Positions 14,830 to 22,945 of a stretch of DNA of 64,000 bases are shown piece after piece. The stretch is from assembly GCA_964545205.1 (NCBI GenBank), contig CAZJFH010000006.1:1-64000 (forward strand). Direction: 5' to 3'. The notes beneath the pieces are model-generated. The model made no database searches. It saw only the letters and a program-made list of their open reading frames with translations, and was not told the origin of the DNA. The position numbers and the translations under genes were made by a program. The stretch's first letter is position 1, and each line of letters begins with the position of its first letter. This DNA comes from CAZJFH01 sp964545205 (GTDB lineage: Bacteria > Pseudomonadota > Alphaproteobacteria > Rhodospirillales > Magnetospirillaceae).

Positions 14830-15318
14830 ATGGCAACACTAGCAACCCTAGAAGGCGATGGCATTCTGGTTAGGGTCGATGTCCCGCTACCCCCACGCAC
14901 GCAGCCATGGCGCCGCATCTATGGAAGTCAGGGTTTCATTGTGTGGCTGGAAACGGCTCTCCCGCTCATTCCGCGTGAATGGGATGCACTCGTTGAGCCA
15001 GACCAGCAGGTTTACGACTTGCTGCAGCGGTTCATCGCCGGCGAGCCGCTGACTTGGAAGAAAGAGTTCCACCCGATGAGCCCGGTAGGTCACGGAGTGT
15101 GGGAATTAAAGACGCCCGACACCAGGATCTTTGGCTGGTTTGCAGTGGGCGATTGTTTCGTGGCGGTCGAAGGCCACGACGCATCGCGCGTGAAGAAGCA
15201 CGACCTCTACCCCGGTTTTCGAGACAGCGTGGTGCGGTTTAGAGAAAACCTGGATTTGGACCACCCTAAGTATGTTGCTGGAGACGATCGCAATGCCGTC
15301 CTTTCAGTTTCGGATTAG
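14830..15318 (+). CDS. Possible HigB/RelE-like toxin of a two-gene pair
   Basis: A 162-residue protein. The C-terminal half (GVWELKTPDTRIFGWF, then DCFVAVEGHDASRVKKHDLY) resembles phage-derived Gp49/HigB-type toxins, which cleave mRNA; the N-terminal half is unlike them. It is followed, with a 26-bp overlap, by a helix-turn-helix gene, the toxin-first order of higBA pairs. G+C is lower than the phage average. The toxin call is an inference. Confidence 0.5.
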   Translation: MATLATLEGDGILVRVDVPLPPRTQPWRRIYGSQGFIVWLETALPLIPREWDALVEPDQQVYDLLQRFIAGEPLTWKKEFHPMSPVGHGVWELKTPDTRIFGWFAVGDCFVAVEGHDASRVKKHDLYPGFRDSVVRFRENLDLDHPKYVAGDDRNAVLSVSD

Positions 15319-15679
15319 TCCGCGCCGCGCCGCCGTGGCGCGGTTCATTGGCGACGTCCGAGTCGCCTTACAGCGGGCCCTGGCCGAGGAGGAGGCGAAG
15401 CGCGGCACCACGAAGTCGGAAGTGGCCCGGAGACTCGGGGTTCACCGCTCTGCCATCAGCCGCCGCATCAAGGGCACCGACAACATCACGCTGGCGACGC
15501 TGGCCGAGATGGCTTGGGCGATGGACCGTGATATCTCACTGCGGCTGGTTTCTCATGAGACCTCGGTCGGGGCAAATGAGTTTCAGACGACCACCACGCA
15601 ACCGCCGGGATTGGAGAAGGGATCGAGAACGGTAACCTTTACAAATCAGGCGACCAAGTTCCAGCCGGTGCCCCGCTGA
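15293..15679 (+). CDS. XRE-family helix-turn-helix protein, possible antitoxin
   Basis: A 128-residue protein starting at MPSFQFRISPRR (15293; GGAG upstream). Its helix-turn-helix is KSEVARRLGVHRSAISRRIKG, followed by a Ser/Thr-rich C-terminal tail. It overlaps the upstream possible toxin gene, and its stop shares one base with the next start. It would bind the promoter of the cassette and neutralise the toxin if the pair is a toxin-antitoxin module. Confidence 0.7.
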   Translation: MPSFQFRISPRRAAVARFIGDVRVALQRALAEEEAKRGTTKSEVARRLGVHRSAISRRIKGTDNITLATLAEMAWAMDRDISLRLVSHETSVGANEFQTTTTQPPGLEKGSRTVTFTNQATKFQPVPR

Positions 15680-16125
15680 TGTCGCAGGAACCATATATGC
15701 ATGTGCTGTACTGCGATGACATTAGGCACGAGATCACAGGAAAAACAACGCTTGTTGGCGTATACGGGTCGGTGATGTTCGTTCGGGAGTTTCCAGCGAT
15801 GCTCCCGCAACTGTGTGTCGCAGTCTGGGTGATGCTGCCATTTGGGGCGCCGCCCAAAAGTTTGCGGATCAAAGTCCTGTTCGATGACAATCAGCTCGCT
15901 GAGATGGACATCGGTACCGAGGACCCCGAGCAAGTCAAGCTGCCAGCCGGCGAGGATTTCGCCTGGATTTCTGCGCAACCTCAGCTTGTCTTCTCGCCGC
16001 TAGAAATACCTGGGCCCGGCAAAATATCTGTCCAGGCGGTAGCGGATGGAAAAGAGCTGAGCAGTGCCTCCTTGCGAATCATGAAGGCGCCACCAGGAGA
16101 GGGGCAGCAAACAGGAGGGGCTTGA
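15679..16125 (+). CDS. DUF6941-like cytoplasmic protein in accessory cassette
   Basis: A 148-residue protein, mainly beta-strand in appearance (MHVLYCDDIRHEITGKTTLVGVYG..., ISVQAVADGKELSSASLRI). The VLYCDD...R.E..GK..LVGVYG opening is typical of a small uncharacterised family I remember as DUF6941; this is from recall. It is the last gene of the lower-G+C cassette 14,830-16,125. No function is proposed. Confidence 0.55.
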   Translation: MSQEPYMHVLYCDDIRHEITGKTTLVGVYGSVMFVREFPAMLPQLCVAVWVMLPFGAPPKSLRIKVLFDDNQLAEMDIGTEDPEQVKLPAGEDFAWISAQPQLVFSPLEIPGPGKISVQAVADGKELSSASLRIMKAPPGEGQQTGGA

Positions 16126-16159
16126 CTTCCCGCTCCGCCGGCGGGGTTTCCTGTGCCCG

Positions 16160-16330
16160 GCGCCTCGGCTACGGCCGGACGCCGAGGCCGAGGCCCTGCG
16201 CCTCGCCGAGCGGCTATGGCAGTCGGGCCGCTACGCCGGCGTCGCTGTGGCGCGGACCTGGTGGGATCCCGAGGCCGGGGAGTATGATCGGACGCCGGAG
16301 GTGATTAGGCGGTGGGGGCTGGTGGGGTGA
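16160..16330 (+). pseudogene. Orphan 3' fragment of a phage gene
   Basis: An open stretch without a start codon encodes a convincing protein tail (DAEAEALRLAERLWQSGRYA, then RTWWDP, ending IRRWGLVG before TGA at 16328-16330). Its G+C and composition match the early phage genes, not the cassette before it. It looks like the end of a gene whose front was lost when the 14.8-16.1 kb cassette arrived. Confidence 0.45.
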
Positions 16331-16344
16331 CCGGCAGCAATCCG

Positions 16345-17790
16345 CTAATGCAACGGCAATGCGATGAAGCGATCTCGCCCATTCTGGCTGACCAGCAGGA
16401 GAATAGCCTTCTTTCCCTCCGCCTTGGCACGTTCGGAAAGGCGCTGCACCGCTTCCACCGAGCTCACTGGTTGCTGCGCGACCTCACGGATGATCGTTCC
16501 GACCGCAATACCCTTGCTCCGCGCAGCCGAATCAGCCGTCCTCACGACAACAGCCCCGCCCATCACCTCAAGTTCGAGCCCGATCACCTTGCGAGCGGGC
16601 ATCGCGGTTTCTGTTGGCGCGGGTGCGGGAGCAAGCGGAGCCATTCCGGCGATTTGAAGGACAGCATCCGCCACGGCTCGCATTGCTTCCCGCCGCATAC
16701 TATCTGGATCCACAGGGCTCCCGCCGCCGCTGCAAGTGGTCCGCATATGGTCATTCGCGACGAACTCGGCAGGACTGACTCCGCCAAAGACGTTTACGAT
16801 TCGAGCGTTTTGGCATCGGGAATGACTGCGATTAATGCTGTTCCGAACCAGCTTGTCGCCCCCAACGCCTTTGACCTCGAAGGCATAGCTCAAGGACGCG
16901 CCGCCCTTGATCAGGTCATATGAGTAGGTCGCATTGTCAGGCATCAACAGAACGGCGCCGAGCAGGTTCACCTGATGTTGGGCGTAGGAAATGGTCTGCG
17001 ATGATTCGGCCTGCGTACTAAAATCCCACTGCAGCTTTTGGACCGAGACCTGGATTGGAGCAGGCTCTCTGGTAGCTCGAAGCCATGTGCTCCGATCATT
17101 GATGGCTGCGATGATGTCTTCTTGTGCCAGCCTGTCGTCGGAAAGAACTTGAATCGTCTTCCGGTGAACGGCGATGTACCGCGAAGAGATATCACTAGCC
17201 AGCCCAAGCCGATCGAAGTCAGCCTTGGGTATTTTAGTTTTTAGCAGCGCCTCCACAAACCGCTGGCGAGCCGATGATTCCGCGGGAGCGTCGTTCAAAA
17301 GTGCCACCATGCCGTCGAGTTTCGCCGTTTTCCCGACTTCGAGCTCCGCGAGGGCGGCTTCGAGAAACTGTTGCTTGGCTTTCTGGCCCACCAAATCTCT
17401 GAGCGCCGGAAGGCCGGCCGCAGTTGAAATGAAGTCGGTGTTCGCCCGAGCTTTGATTGCCATTTCGATTTCAACGTGGCGCGCTTTCGGAAGCAGGCCA
17501 CGGGTAGCAGCCAAAGACGCCGAACGCCGCAAGTTGGCCAAATAGTGGGCGCTGACGCTTCCACTGATTTCCGCCTTTAACTCGTTTGCGAGCTTTTCCG
17601 GGTGATCCGGATATTTTTCCAGCGCGGCCTTTGTGGCTTCCATGCTTGCATTGTCCACCCCAAGGATCGTTGCGCGCAGCCAGTTGCCCGCAAGCAGCTC
17701 TTGCTCGGCTGCCGGCACGATCCTGCTTGACCCGCAGTTCGCAAGGCTAAGCACGAGCGCAGCGGCTATCACCAGCTTCAGTGCGCGCAT
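16345..17790 (-). CDS. Lipoprotein with C-terminal PDZ-like domain
   Basis: A 481-residue protein starting MRALKLVIAAALVLSLANCG at 17790 (GGGAG upstream). The lipobox LANC predicts lipid attachment at Cys about residue 19. The middle is helical with no recognised domain; the last ~75 residues form a PDZ-like fold (GGAVVVRTADSAARSKGIAV, PVSSVEAVQRL, FIALPL). It is transcribed alone, against the surrounding early genes, and is lower in G+C. It is probably prophage cargo acting at the cell envelope; no protease domain is visible. Confidence 0.65.
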   Translation of the reverse strand: MRALKLVIAAALVLSLANCGSSRIVPAAEQELLAGNWLRATILGVDNASMEATKAALEKYPDHPEKLANELKAEISGSVSAHYLANLRRSASLAATRGLLPKARHVEIEMAIKARANTDFISTAAGLPALRDLVGQKAKQQFLEAALAELEVGKTAKLDGMVALLNDAPAESSARQRFVEALLKTKIPKADFDRLGLASDISSRYIAVHRKTIQVLSDDRLAQEDIIAAINDRSTWLRATREPAPIQVSVQKLQWDFSTQAESSQTISYAQHQVNLLGAVLLMPDNATYSYDLIKGGASLSYAFEVKGVGGDKLVRNSINRSHSRCQNARIVNVFGGVSPAEFVANDHMRTTCSGGGSPVDPDSMRREAMRAVADAVLQIAGMAPLAPAPAPTETAMPARKVIGLELEVMGGAVVVRTADSAARSKGIAVGTIIREVAQQPVSSVEAVQRLSERAKAEGKKAILLLVSQNGRDRFIALPLH

Positions 17791-17848
17791 CCTCTCCCCC
17801 TTTGCTCTCTTCTGTTGTCCAAGATGCCAGAAGCGGCGCACGTGGTCT

Positions 17849-17902
17849 GTAACCATTCCGTTGACATTTCCGGTTGACGCTTGTCCCCGCTTCGGTTACA
17901 TC
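17849..17902 (+). promoter_or_regulatory. Second early promoter with repressor-type operators
   Basis: TTGACG (17874-17879), a 17-base spacer and TACATC (17897-17902) form a rightward promoter. Its first 15 bases are identical to the cro promoter and a CGGTTACA block follows at the same distance. Operator-like 17-mers lie at 17849-17865 and 17883-17899, the second across the -10. A further TTGACA at 17861 and CTTGTCCCC at 17902-17910 flank it. CI should therefore repress the recombination arm too. Confidence 0.7.
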
Positions 17903-17912
17903 TTGTCCCCCA

Positions 17913-18003
17913 GAGACCCGCGGCGACGAGGTAGGCCGCACTCCCCCGGCAAAGGCTTCGGCCAAGCCGGCGGCCGGCAGGAGCCAGCGGCTCCGCGGGT
18001 CTC
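17913..18003 (+). other. Structured 5' leader of the right early transcript
   Basis: A perfect 11-bp inverted repeat, GAGACCCGCGG (17913-17923) and CCGCGGGTCTC (17993-18003), closes a 69-base loop holding a smaller hairpin (GGCTT-CGGCC-AAGCC). It lies between the promoter at 17,874-17,902 and the first gene at 18,024, so it is transcribed. Candidate roles are attenuation or a cis-acting antitermination RNA. Confidence 0.5.
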
Positions 18004-18023
18004 CAGCAACCAGGGAGGTCCGC

Positions 18024-18320
18024 ATGTCCATCAGCCTTCGCATCAATTCCCAGGCCGCCGCCGCTGTCGGGCTCGACGCCGACCAGCTCGACGCGCTCAC
18101 CCGCGATCTGATCTGCAGGACGAGCTTCGCCGACCTGATGGCGACCGACGAGCACTACCACCCGACCATGCGCGTCGACATCGACCCCCGCTATGCGCAG
18201 CTCGCCCGGGCCTTCAATGAGGCCGCCGAACTCATGGGGCAGAGCCGTCGCGCCTGGACGCCGGCCTACTCCGACAAGCAGCGCAAGGCCCTGGAGCAAT
18301 TCGGGCTGCGGGCGGCGTGA
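18024..18320 (+). CDS. First gene of the right early operon (98 aa, unknown)
   Basis: A 98-residue protein beginning MSISLRINSQAAAAVGLDAD after GGGAGG. It is acidic to neutral and helical, with a conserved-looking HYHPTMRVDIDPRYAQLARAF stretch. It follows the structured leader of the repressor-controlled promoter. No family is recognised. Confidence 0.65.
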   Translation: MSISLRINSQAAAAVGLDADQLDALTRDLICRTSFADLMATDEHYHPTMRVDIDPRYAQLARAFNEAAELMGQSRRAWTPAYSDKQRKALEQFGLRAA

Positions 18321-18331
18321 GCCGTCCCCGC

Positions 18332-18418
18332 TGACTGCGGCAGGCGCTCCGTCGGGACCGGCTCGCTCCCCTTGAGCCATCCCTCCCCAGCCGCCCGGCG
18401 GAGCGCCTTCCCCAGTCA
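18332..18418 (+). other. Intergenic long stem-loop
   Basis: Nested inverted repeats: TGACTG (18332-18337) with CAGTCA (18413-18418), and GGCGCTCCG (18343-18351) with CGGAGCGCC (18399-18407). The 47-base interior contains GGCTC...GAGCC. It lies between the first and second genes of the right early operon and resembles the leader element at 17913 in architecture. Confidence 0.5.
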
Positions 18419-18442
18419 GCCTCTACGAGAGGGAGCAGTCCC

Positions 18443-18796
18443 ATGCTGATGATGATCACCAACCACGGCCACCAGCGCCCGACCCCGGACGAGCTCGCCG
18501 AGCTGGAGCGCCGGTTCGATGGGCCGATCCCGGCGATCGCCCTGGACGACCTGCGCCGCGAGACGCGCCTGCCGGTCGAGGCCGAACGCAGCCGCGCCCG
18601 CACCGTCCTCGATGTGGTCGAGCTGAACCTGCGCGACGCCACCAAGCGCCTGCGCATGGCGATCGACCATCGCGCCGCTGAGGCCACGATCCGCAACGCG
18701 CGGCTGGAGGTCGCCGAGTGGATGGATCGCGTCCAGGACGCCCGCGCCGTGCTCGACGAGATCGAGGCCCTGGCGCTGATCGGAGCCGCGTCATGA
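18443..18796 (+). CDS. Hypothetical phage protein, coiled-coil (117 aa)
   Basis: A 117-residue, almost wholly helical and charged protein (DELAELERRFDGPIP..., LNLRDATKRLRMAIDHRAAE). GAGGGAG precedes the ATG at 18443 and its stop overlaps the next gene by ATGA. No family is recognised. Confidence 0.65.
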   Translation: MLMMITNHGHQRPTPDELAELERRFDGPIPAIALDDLRRETRLPVEAERSRARTVLDVVELNLRDATKRLRMAIDHRAAEATIRNARLEVAEWMDRVQDARAVLDEIEALALIGAAS

Positions 18797-18987
18797 GCAC
18801 CCACAACTTCCTCCCCGCCTCCAGGGCCGTGATGTCCTGCCTCGACCAGATCGCCGACGGCACCGCGCCCGAGTCGCTGATCCCGCTGTGGGCCGACGCC
18901 GCTCGCCGCGAGATGGAGAACCTGAACCGCCAGCTCGAGGTCGCGCATGCCGAGCTGCGCGCCATCCGACAGGGGACCGCGTCATGA
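18793..18987 (+). CDS. Small helical phage protein (64 aa)
   Basis: A 64-residue protein (MSTHNFLPASRAVMSCLDQI...) ending in a helix (MENLNRQLEVAHAELRAIRQ). Four-base overlaps link it to both neighbours. No family is recognised. Confidence 0.6.
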   Translation: MSTHNFLPASRAVMSCLDQIADGTAPESLIPLWADAARREMENLNRQLEVAHAELRAIRQGTAS

Positions 18988-19322
18988 CGAAGCAGATCAT
19001 GTCCTTCAGCTGCGCCGACTACGCCATCCCCGCCCCGACCTGGGCCGAGTCCGCCGCCGAAGACGGCGTGATCGAGGAGCGCACGGGCGAGGAGACCGAG
19101 GTCGTCTGCGTCGTCGGGCATCCCGATCTGCCGCTGAGCGAGCGCGACCGGCGCAACAAGGCGCTGCTCCTGTCGGCGCCGGCGATGCTGGCGGCGCTGA
19201 AGAAGGCCGAGGCCTTCGCCGAGCAGATGCGCAGCGGCGTTCGGTTCTCGGATCGCGCCGCGGCGGCCGATCGGCTGCTGACCACGATCCGCGCCGCGCT
19301 ACCGGACGAGGGAGGCGCCTGA
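18984..19322 (+). CDS. Hypothetical phage protein (112 aa)
   Basis: A 112-residue acidic protein with an N-terminal strand-rich half and a helical C-terminal half (LLLSAPAMLAALKKAEAFAE, AAAADRLLTTIRAALP). LLLSAPAMLAALK is a segment often met in small uncharacterised phage proteins. It is linked to neighbours by short overlaps. Confidence 0.65.
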   Translation: MTKQIMSFSCADYAIPAPTWAESAAEDGVIEERTGEETEVVCVVGHPDLPLSERDRRNKALLLSAPAMLAALKKAEAFAEQMRSGVRFSDRAAAADRLLTTIRAALPDEGGA

Positions 19323-19453
19323 TGTGCCCGCTCGCCCTCACCATCACCGCATGGCGCCGGCTGGCGCTGGACATCGTCACCGGCCGGCGGCCGAGCACGA
19401 CCAGCCAGCGGCATGTGGCCTGGCTGTTCCTGCGCCAGCACGGGGTGGCGTGA
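19322..19453 (+). CDS. Very small phage protein (43 aa)
   Basis: A 43-residue basic protein (MCPLALTITAWRRLALDIVT...) between two well-supported genes, with its ATG sharing a base with the previous stop and its own TGA overlapping the next ATG. Tight packing is the main evidence. Confidence 0.5.
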   Translation: MCPLALTITAWRRLALDIVTGRRPSTTSQRHVAWLFLRQHGVA

Positions 19454-21993
19454 TGCATCAGGCCCCCGACGCCTACGATCAGTTCATCCGCGCGAAGATC
19501 AGGATGGCACCGGCCTCCGGCTTCAGCGTGGACCCGGCCGAGGTCAACCCGGCGCTCAAGCCCCACTGCAAGGACATCGTCCGCTGGGCCTGCGACGGCG
19601 GCCGTCGCGCCATCTTCGCCCGCTTCGGTCTGCACAAGACGGCGATGCAGTTGGAAATCATGAGGCTGGTGCTGCGCAAGATCGGCGGCCCGGTGCTCAT
19701 CGTGCTGCCGCTGGGCGTGCGTCAGGAGTTTGTTCGCGAAGCGGCCGAACGCTTCACCGGCGACTTCGCCCTGCGCTGCCGGTTCATCCGCACGGCCGCA
19801 GAGGTCGATGCCGACGCTCCCGATCTGGTGCACCTGACCAACTACGAGACGATCCGCGAGGGCAAGCTCGATCCGGCGCTGTTCATGGCCACCAGCCTGG
19901 ACGAGGCCGACGCGCTGCGCAGCTACGGCTCGAAGACGTTCCAGCAGTTCCTGCCGCTGTTCTCGGAGGTCCGCTACCGCTTCGTCGCCACGGCGACGCC
20001 GGACCCGAACCGCCACAAGGAACTGATCCACTACGCCGGCTTCCTCGGCATCATGGATACCGGCCAGGCGCTGACGCGATTCTTCCAGCGCGACAGCAGC
20101 AAGGCCAACAACCTCACCCTCTATCCGCACAAGGAGCGCGAGTTCTGGCTATGGGTGCATAGCTGGGCCTGCTTCCTGCAGCGGCCCAGCGACCTCGGCT
20201 ATTCGGACGAAGGCTACGATCTGCCGCCGCTGGTCGTGCGCTGGCACGAGGTCCAGAGCGACCTCGCCGCCGGCGGCGCCGAGAACAACGGCCAATACCG
20301 GCTTATGCGCGACATGGCCATGGGCGTCATCCAGGCCGCAGCGGAGAAGCGCGACAGTCTGGCAGCGCGCGTCGCCAAGCTGGCCGAGATTAGGACGGCG
20401 GCGCCGGACGAGCACTTCCTTCTCTGGCACGACCTTGAGGACGAGCGCCGCGCGATCGAGGCGGCGCTGCCCCAGGCGCTCAGCGTCTACGGCAGCCAGG
20501 ATCTGGAGCTTCGCGAGAGCCGCGTGATCGACTTCGCCGAGGGCCGGATCACCGACCTCGCCGCCAAGCCGGTGCTGGCCGGCGCCGGCTGCAATTTCCA
20601 GCGCCACTGCCACCGCGCGATCTTCGCCGGCGTGGGCTTCAAGTTCCGCGACTTCATCCAGGCCGTCCACCGCATCCAGCGCTACGGCCAGGAGCACACC
20701 GTCGAGATCGACATCATCCATTCAGAGGCCGAGCGCGAGGTCGTGCGCGACCTCAAGGCGAAGTGGGCCCAGCACGAGGAGAAGACCGAGAAGATGACCG
20801 AGATCATCCGCGAGTTCGGCCTCGCCCACCTGCCGATGCGCGAGGTGCTCGAGCGCACCATCGGCGTCGAGCGGATCGAGGTGTTGGGCGAGCGCTTCAA
20901 GGTCGCGAACAACGACGCCGTCGACGAGGCGCGCCGCTGGCCGACCAACAGCGTCGACCTGGTTGTGACCTCGATCCCGTTCTCGAACCACTACGAATAC
21001 ACGCCGAGCTACAACGACTTCGGCCACACCGACGACAACCAGCACTTCTGGGCGCAGATGGACTTCCTGACGCCCGAGCTGCTGCGGATCCTGCGCCCTG
21101 GCCGACTGGCCTGCATCCACGTCAAGGACCGGATCCTGTTCGGCAACGTCACCGGCGCCGGCTTCCCGACCGTGAGCCCGCTGCATGCCGAGGCGATCTT
21201 CCACTTCCGGCACCACGGCTTCGAGTTCGCCGGCATGATCCACGTCAACACCGACGTAGTTCGCGAGAACAACCAAACCTACCGGCTGGGGTGGTCGGAA
21301 TGCTGCAAGGACGGCACCAAGATGGGCGTCGGCAGCTCCGAGTACGTGCTGTTGATGCGCAGGCCGCAGAGCGATCGCTCGAAGGGCTACGCCGACGTGC
21401 CGGTGCGGAAGGAGAAGGCGCAGTACTCGCGCGCCCGCTGGCAGGTCGACGCCCACGCCTTCTGGAGATCGAGCGGCAACAGGCTGCTGAGCGCCGAGGA
21501 GATGGCCGGCTTCGGCCCCGACCGTCTGGCGAAGATGTTCACCGAGTTCAGCCTGTCGGGCGTCTACGACTACGAGTTCCACGTCCGCATCGGCGAGGAA
21601 CTGGACGCCCGCGGCGCTCTGCCCAGCACCTTCATGGCGCTGGCGCCCGGCAGTCATGACCCGAACATCTGGCACGACGTCAACCGTATGCGCACGCTCA
21701 ACGGCGAACAGGCCCGGCGCAACGTCGAGCAGCACATCTGCCCGCTGCAGTTCGACATCGTCGACCGGCTGATCGACCGGTTTTCGAACCCCGACGAGCT
21801 GGTCTACGACCCGTTCGGCGGGCTCATGACCGTGCCCTACCGGGCGATCCTGAAGGGCCGCCGCGGCGCCGCTTCCGAGCTCAACACCGCCTACTTCTTC
21901 GACGGCGTGCACTACCTGCAGGCTGCCGAGCGCGAGAAGTCGATGCCGTCGCTGTTCGACCTCGCTGGTGGCGACGACCGGAGCGCCGCGTGA
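19453..21993 (+). CDS. Helicase-like/DNA methyltransferase fusion protein
   Basis: An 846-residue protein. The N-terminal ~450 residues follow the SF2/SNF2-like plan with a degenerate Walker A (FARFGLHKTAMQLE instead of GxGKT), a motif II variant (LDEADALRSYGSKTFQQF), SAT-like VATATPDP and a motif VI-like VHRIQRYGQ. The C-terminal ~350 residues carry an amino-DNA methyltransferase in beta-class order: catalytic motif IV as TSIPFSNHYEY and the SAM-binding end YDPFGG..TVPYRAILKGR..ASELN. It may methylate prophage DNA while translocating; the altered Walker A leaves ATPase activity uncertain. A long single-chain protein without a nuclease domain. Confidence 0.75.
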   Translation: MHQAPDAYDQFIRAKIRMAPASGFSVDPAEVNPALKPHCKDIVRWACDGGRRAIFARFGLHKTAMQLEIMRLVLRKIGGPVLIVLPLGVRQEFVREAAERFTGDFALRCRFIRTAAEVDADAPDLVHLTNYETIREGKLDPALFMATSLDEADALRSYGSKTFQQFLPLFSEVRYRFVATATPDPNRHKELIHYAGFLGIMDTGQALTRFFQRDSSKANNLTLYPHKEREFWLWVHSWACFLQRPSDLGYSDEGYDLPPLVVRWHEVQSDLAAGGAENNGQYRLMRDMAMGVIQAAAEKRDSLAARVAKLAEIRTAAPDEHFLLWHDLEDERRAIEAALPQALSVYGSQDLELRESRVIDFAEGRITDLAAKPVLAGAGCNFQRHCHRAIFAGVGFKFRDFIQAVHRIQRYGQEHTVEIDIIHSEAEREVVRDLKAKWAQHEEKTEKMTEIIREFGLAHLPMREVLERTIGVERIEVLGERFKVANNDAVDEARRWPTNSVDLVVTSIPFSNHYEYTPSYNDFGHTDDNQHFWAQMDFLTPELLRILRPGRLACIHVKDRILFGNVTGAGFPTVSPLHAEAIFHFRHHGFEFAGMIHVNTDVVRENNQTYRLGWSECCKDGTKMGVGSSEYVLLMRRPQSDRSKGYADVPVRKEKAQYSRARWQVDAHAFWRSSGNRLLSAEEMAGFGPDRLAKMFTEFSLSGVYDYEFHVRIGEELDARGALPSTFMALAPGSHDPNIWHDVNRMRTLNGEQARRNVEQHICPLQFDIVDRLIDRFSNPDELVYDPFGGLMTVPYRAILKGRRGAASELNTAYFFDGVHYLQAAEREKSMPSLFDLAGGDDRSAA

Positions 21994-22103
21994 TGCCCGC
22001 CCTCCGCCTCCTCGCCGCCTTCATTCGCAACGCCACCACCGCCTTCCGCCAGGCGCGCATCAAACGCCGCCAGCGCCGGGCCCACCAGAGGAGCTGGTCG
22101 TGA
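21993..22103 (+). CDS. Very small basic phage peptide (36 aa)
   Basis: A 36-codon frame (MPALRLLAAFIRNATTAFRQ, then a basic tail) bridges the methyltransferase stop and the GTG start of the nuclease gene, overlapping both by four bases. It could be a real small protein or simply couple translation. Confidence 0.4.
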   Translation: MPALRLLAAFIRNATTAFRQARIKRRQRRAHQRSWS

Positions 22104-22945
22104 GCGACAAGACCCCTGCCCCGCCGCCGGGGATCCATGAGGACCGGCCGGCCGAGGACTACCACGCTGACTCGGCCGTGAGCCGCTCGGTGCTGTGGAG
22201 GGTCTACAGCAAGAGCCCGGCCCACGCTCGTTTCGGCGAGCGGAAGGAGACCAACGCGCTCGACCTCGGCCACGCGATCCACACGGCGATTCTGGAACCC
22301 CACGAGTTCGAGCGCCGCAACATCCGTGGTCCCGAGGATCGCCGCGGCAACAAGTGGAAGGACGCCGTCGCCGAGGCTGAGGCCTCCGGCAAGCTGCTGC
22401 TGACCGCCGGCGACTACGACCAGGTGAAGCGCGTCCGCGACGCCGTGCACGACTACGGCTTCATCAACCGCATCATCTGCGGCAACGACGCGCTGGTCGA
22501 GCACTCGGCCTACTGGCGCGACGAGGCGACCGGGCTGCTGTGCAAGTGCCGGCCCGACCTGGTGCGGCCGAACCTCGGCGTCATGGTCGACGTCAAGTCG
22601 TGCGCCAGCGCCAACGCCCGCGAGTTCGCCGCCAGCGTCGCCCGCTACGGCTACCACTTCCAGGACGCCTGGTACCGCGACGGCTGGGAGTCCGCCGGCG
22701 GCACCGCCTGCATCGGCTTTGTCTTCATCGCCATCGAGAAGGAGCCGCCGTTCGAGGTGGCCGTGTTCGAGCTCGAGGCCGCGGCGACCGAAGAGGGCCG
22801 GCTGATCGGCCGCAAGGCGCTCGACACCTACGCCCGTTGCCAGGCCGCCGACGAGTGGCCCGGCTACCCGCGCGAGGTCCAGATCATCAACCTGCCCCGC
22901 TGGGGCTACCAGGAAATTACCGAAGCCCAGGAGGCCGCAGAATGA
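22100..22945 (+). CDS. RecE-like exonuclease VIII (PD-(D/E)XK)
   Basis: A 281-residue 5'-3' double-strand DNA exonuclease partner of RecT, making the single strands used for phage recombination. Family signs are the N-terminal YHADSAVSRSVLW, LGHAIHTAIL with its conserved His, and the catalytic core KCRPDLVRPNLGVMVDVKSC holding Asp and the D-x-K pair, then a Q-containing helix. It starts GTG 22100; AGGAGC precedes. recT follows directly. Confidence 0.88.
   Translation: MSDKTPAPPPGIHEDRPAEDYHADSAVSRSVLWRVYSKSPAHARFGERKETNALDLGHAIHTAILEPHEFERRNIRGPEDRRGNKWKDAVAEAEASGKLLLTAGDYDQVKRVRDAVHDYGFINRIICGNDALVEHSAYWRDEATGLLCKCRPDLVRPNLGVMVDVKSCASANAREFAASVARYGYHFQDAWYRDGWESAGGTACIGFVFIAIEKEPPFEVAVFELEAAATEEGRLIGRKALDTYARCQAADEWPGYPREVQIINLPRWGYQEITEAQEAAE

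Noticed and set aside
16122..16304. A 60-codon frame starting TTG after the DUF6941-like gene
   Set aside because: Its translation is Arg/Pro/Ser shadow; the adjacent frame carries the convincing protein tail.
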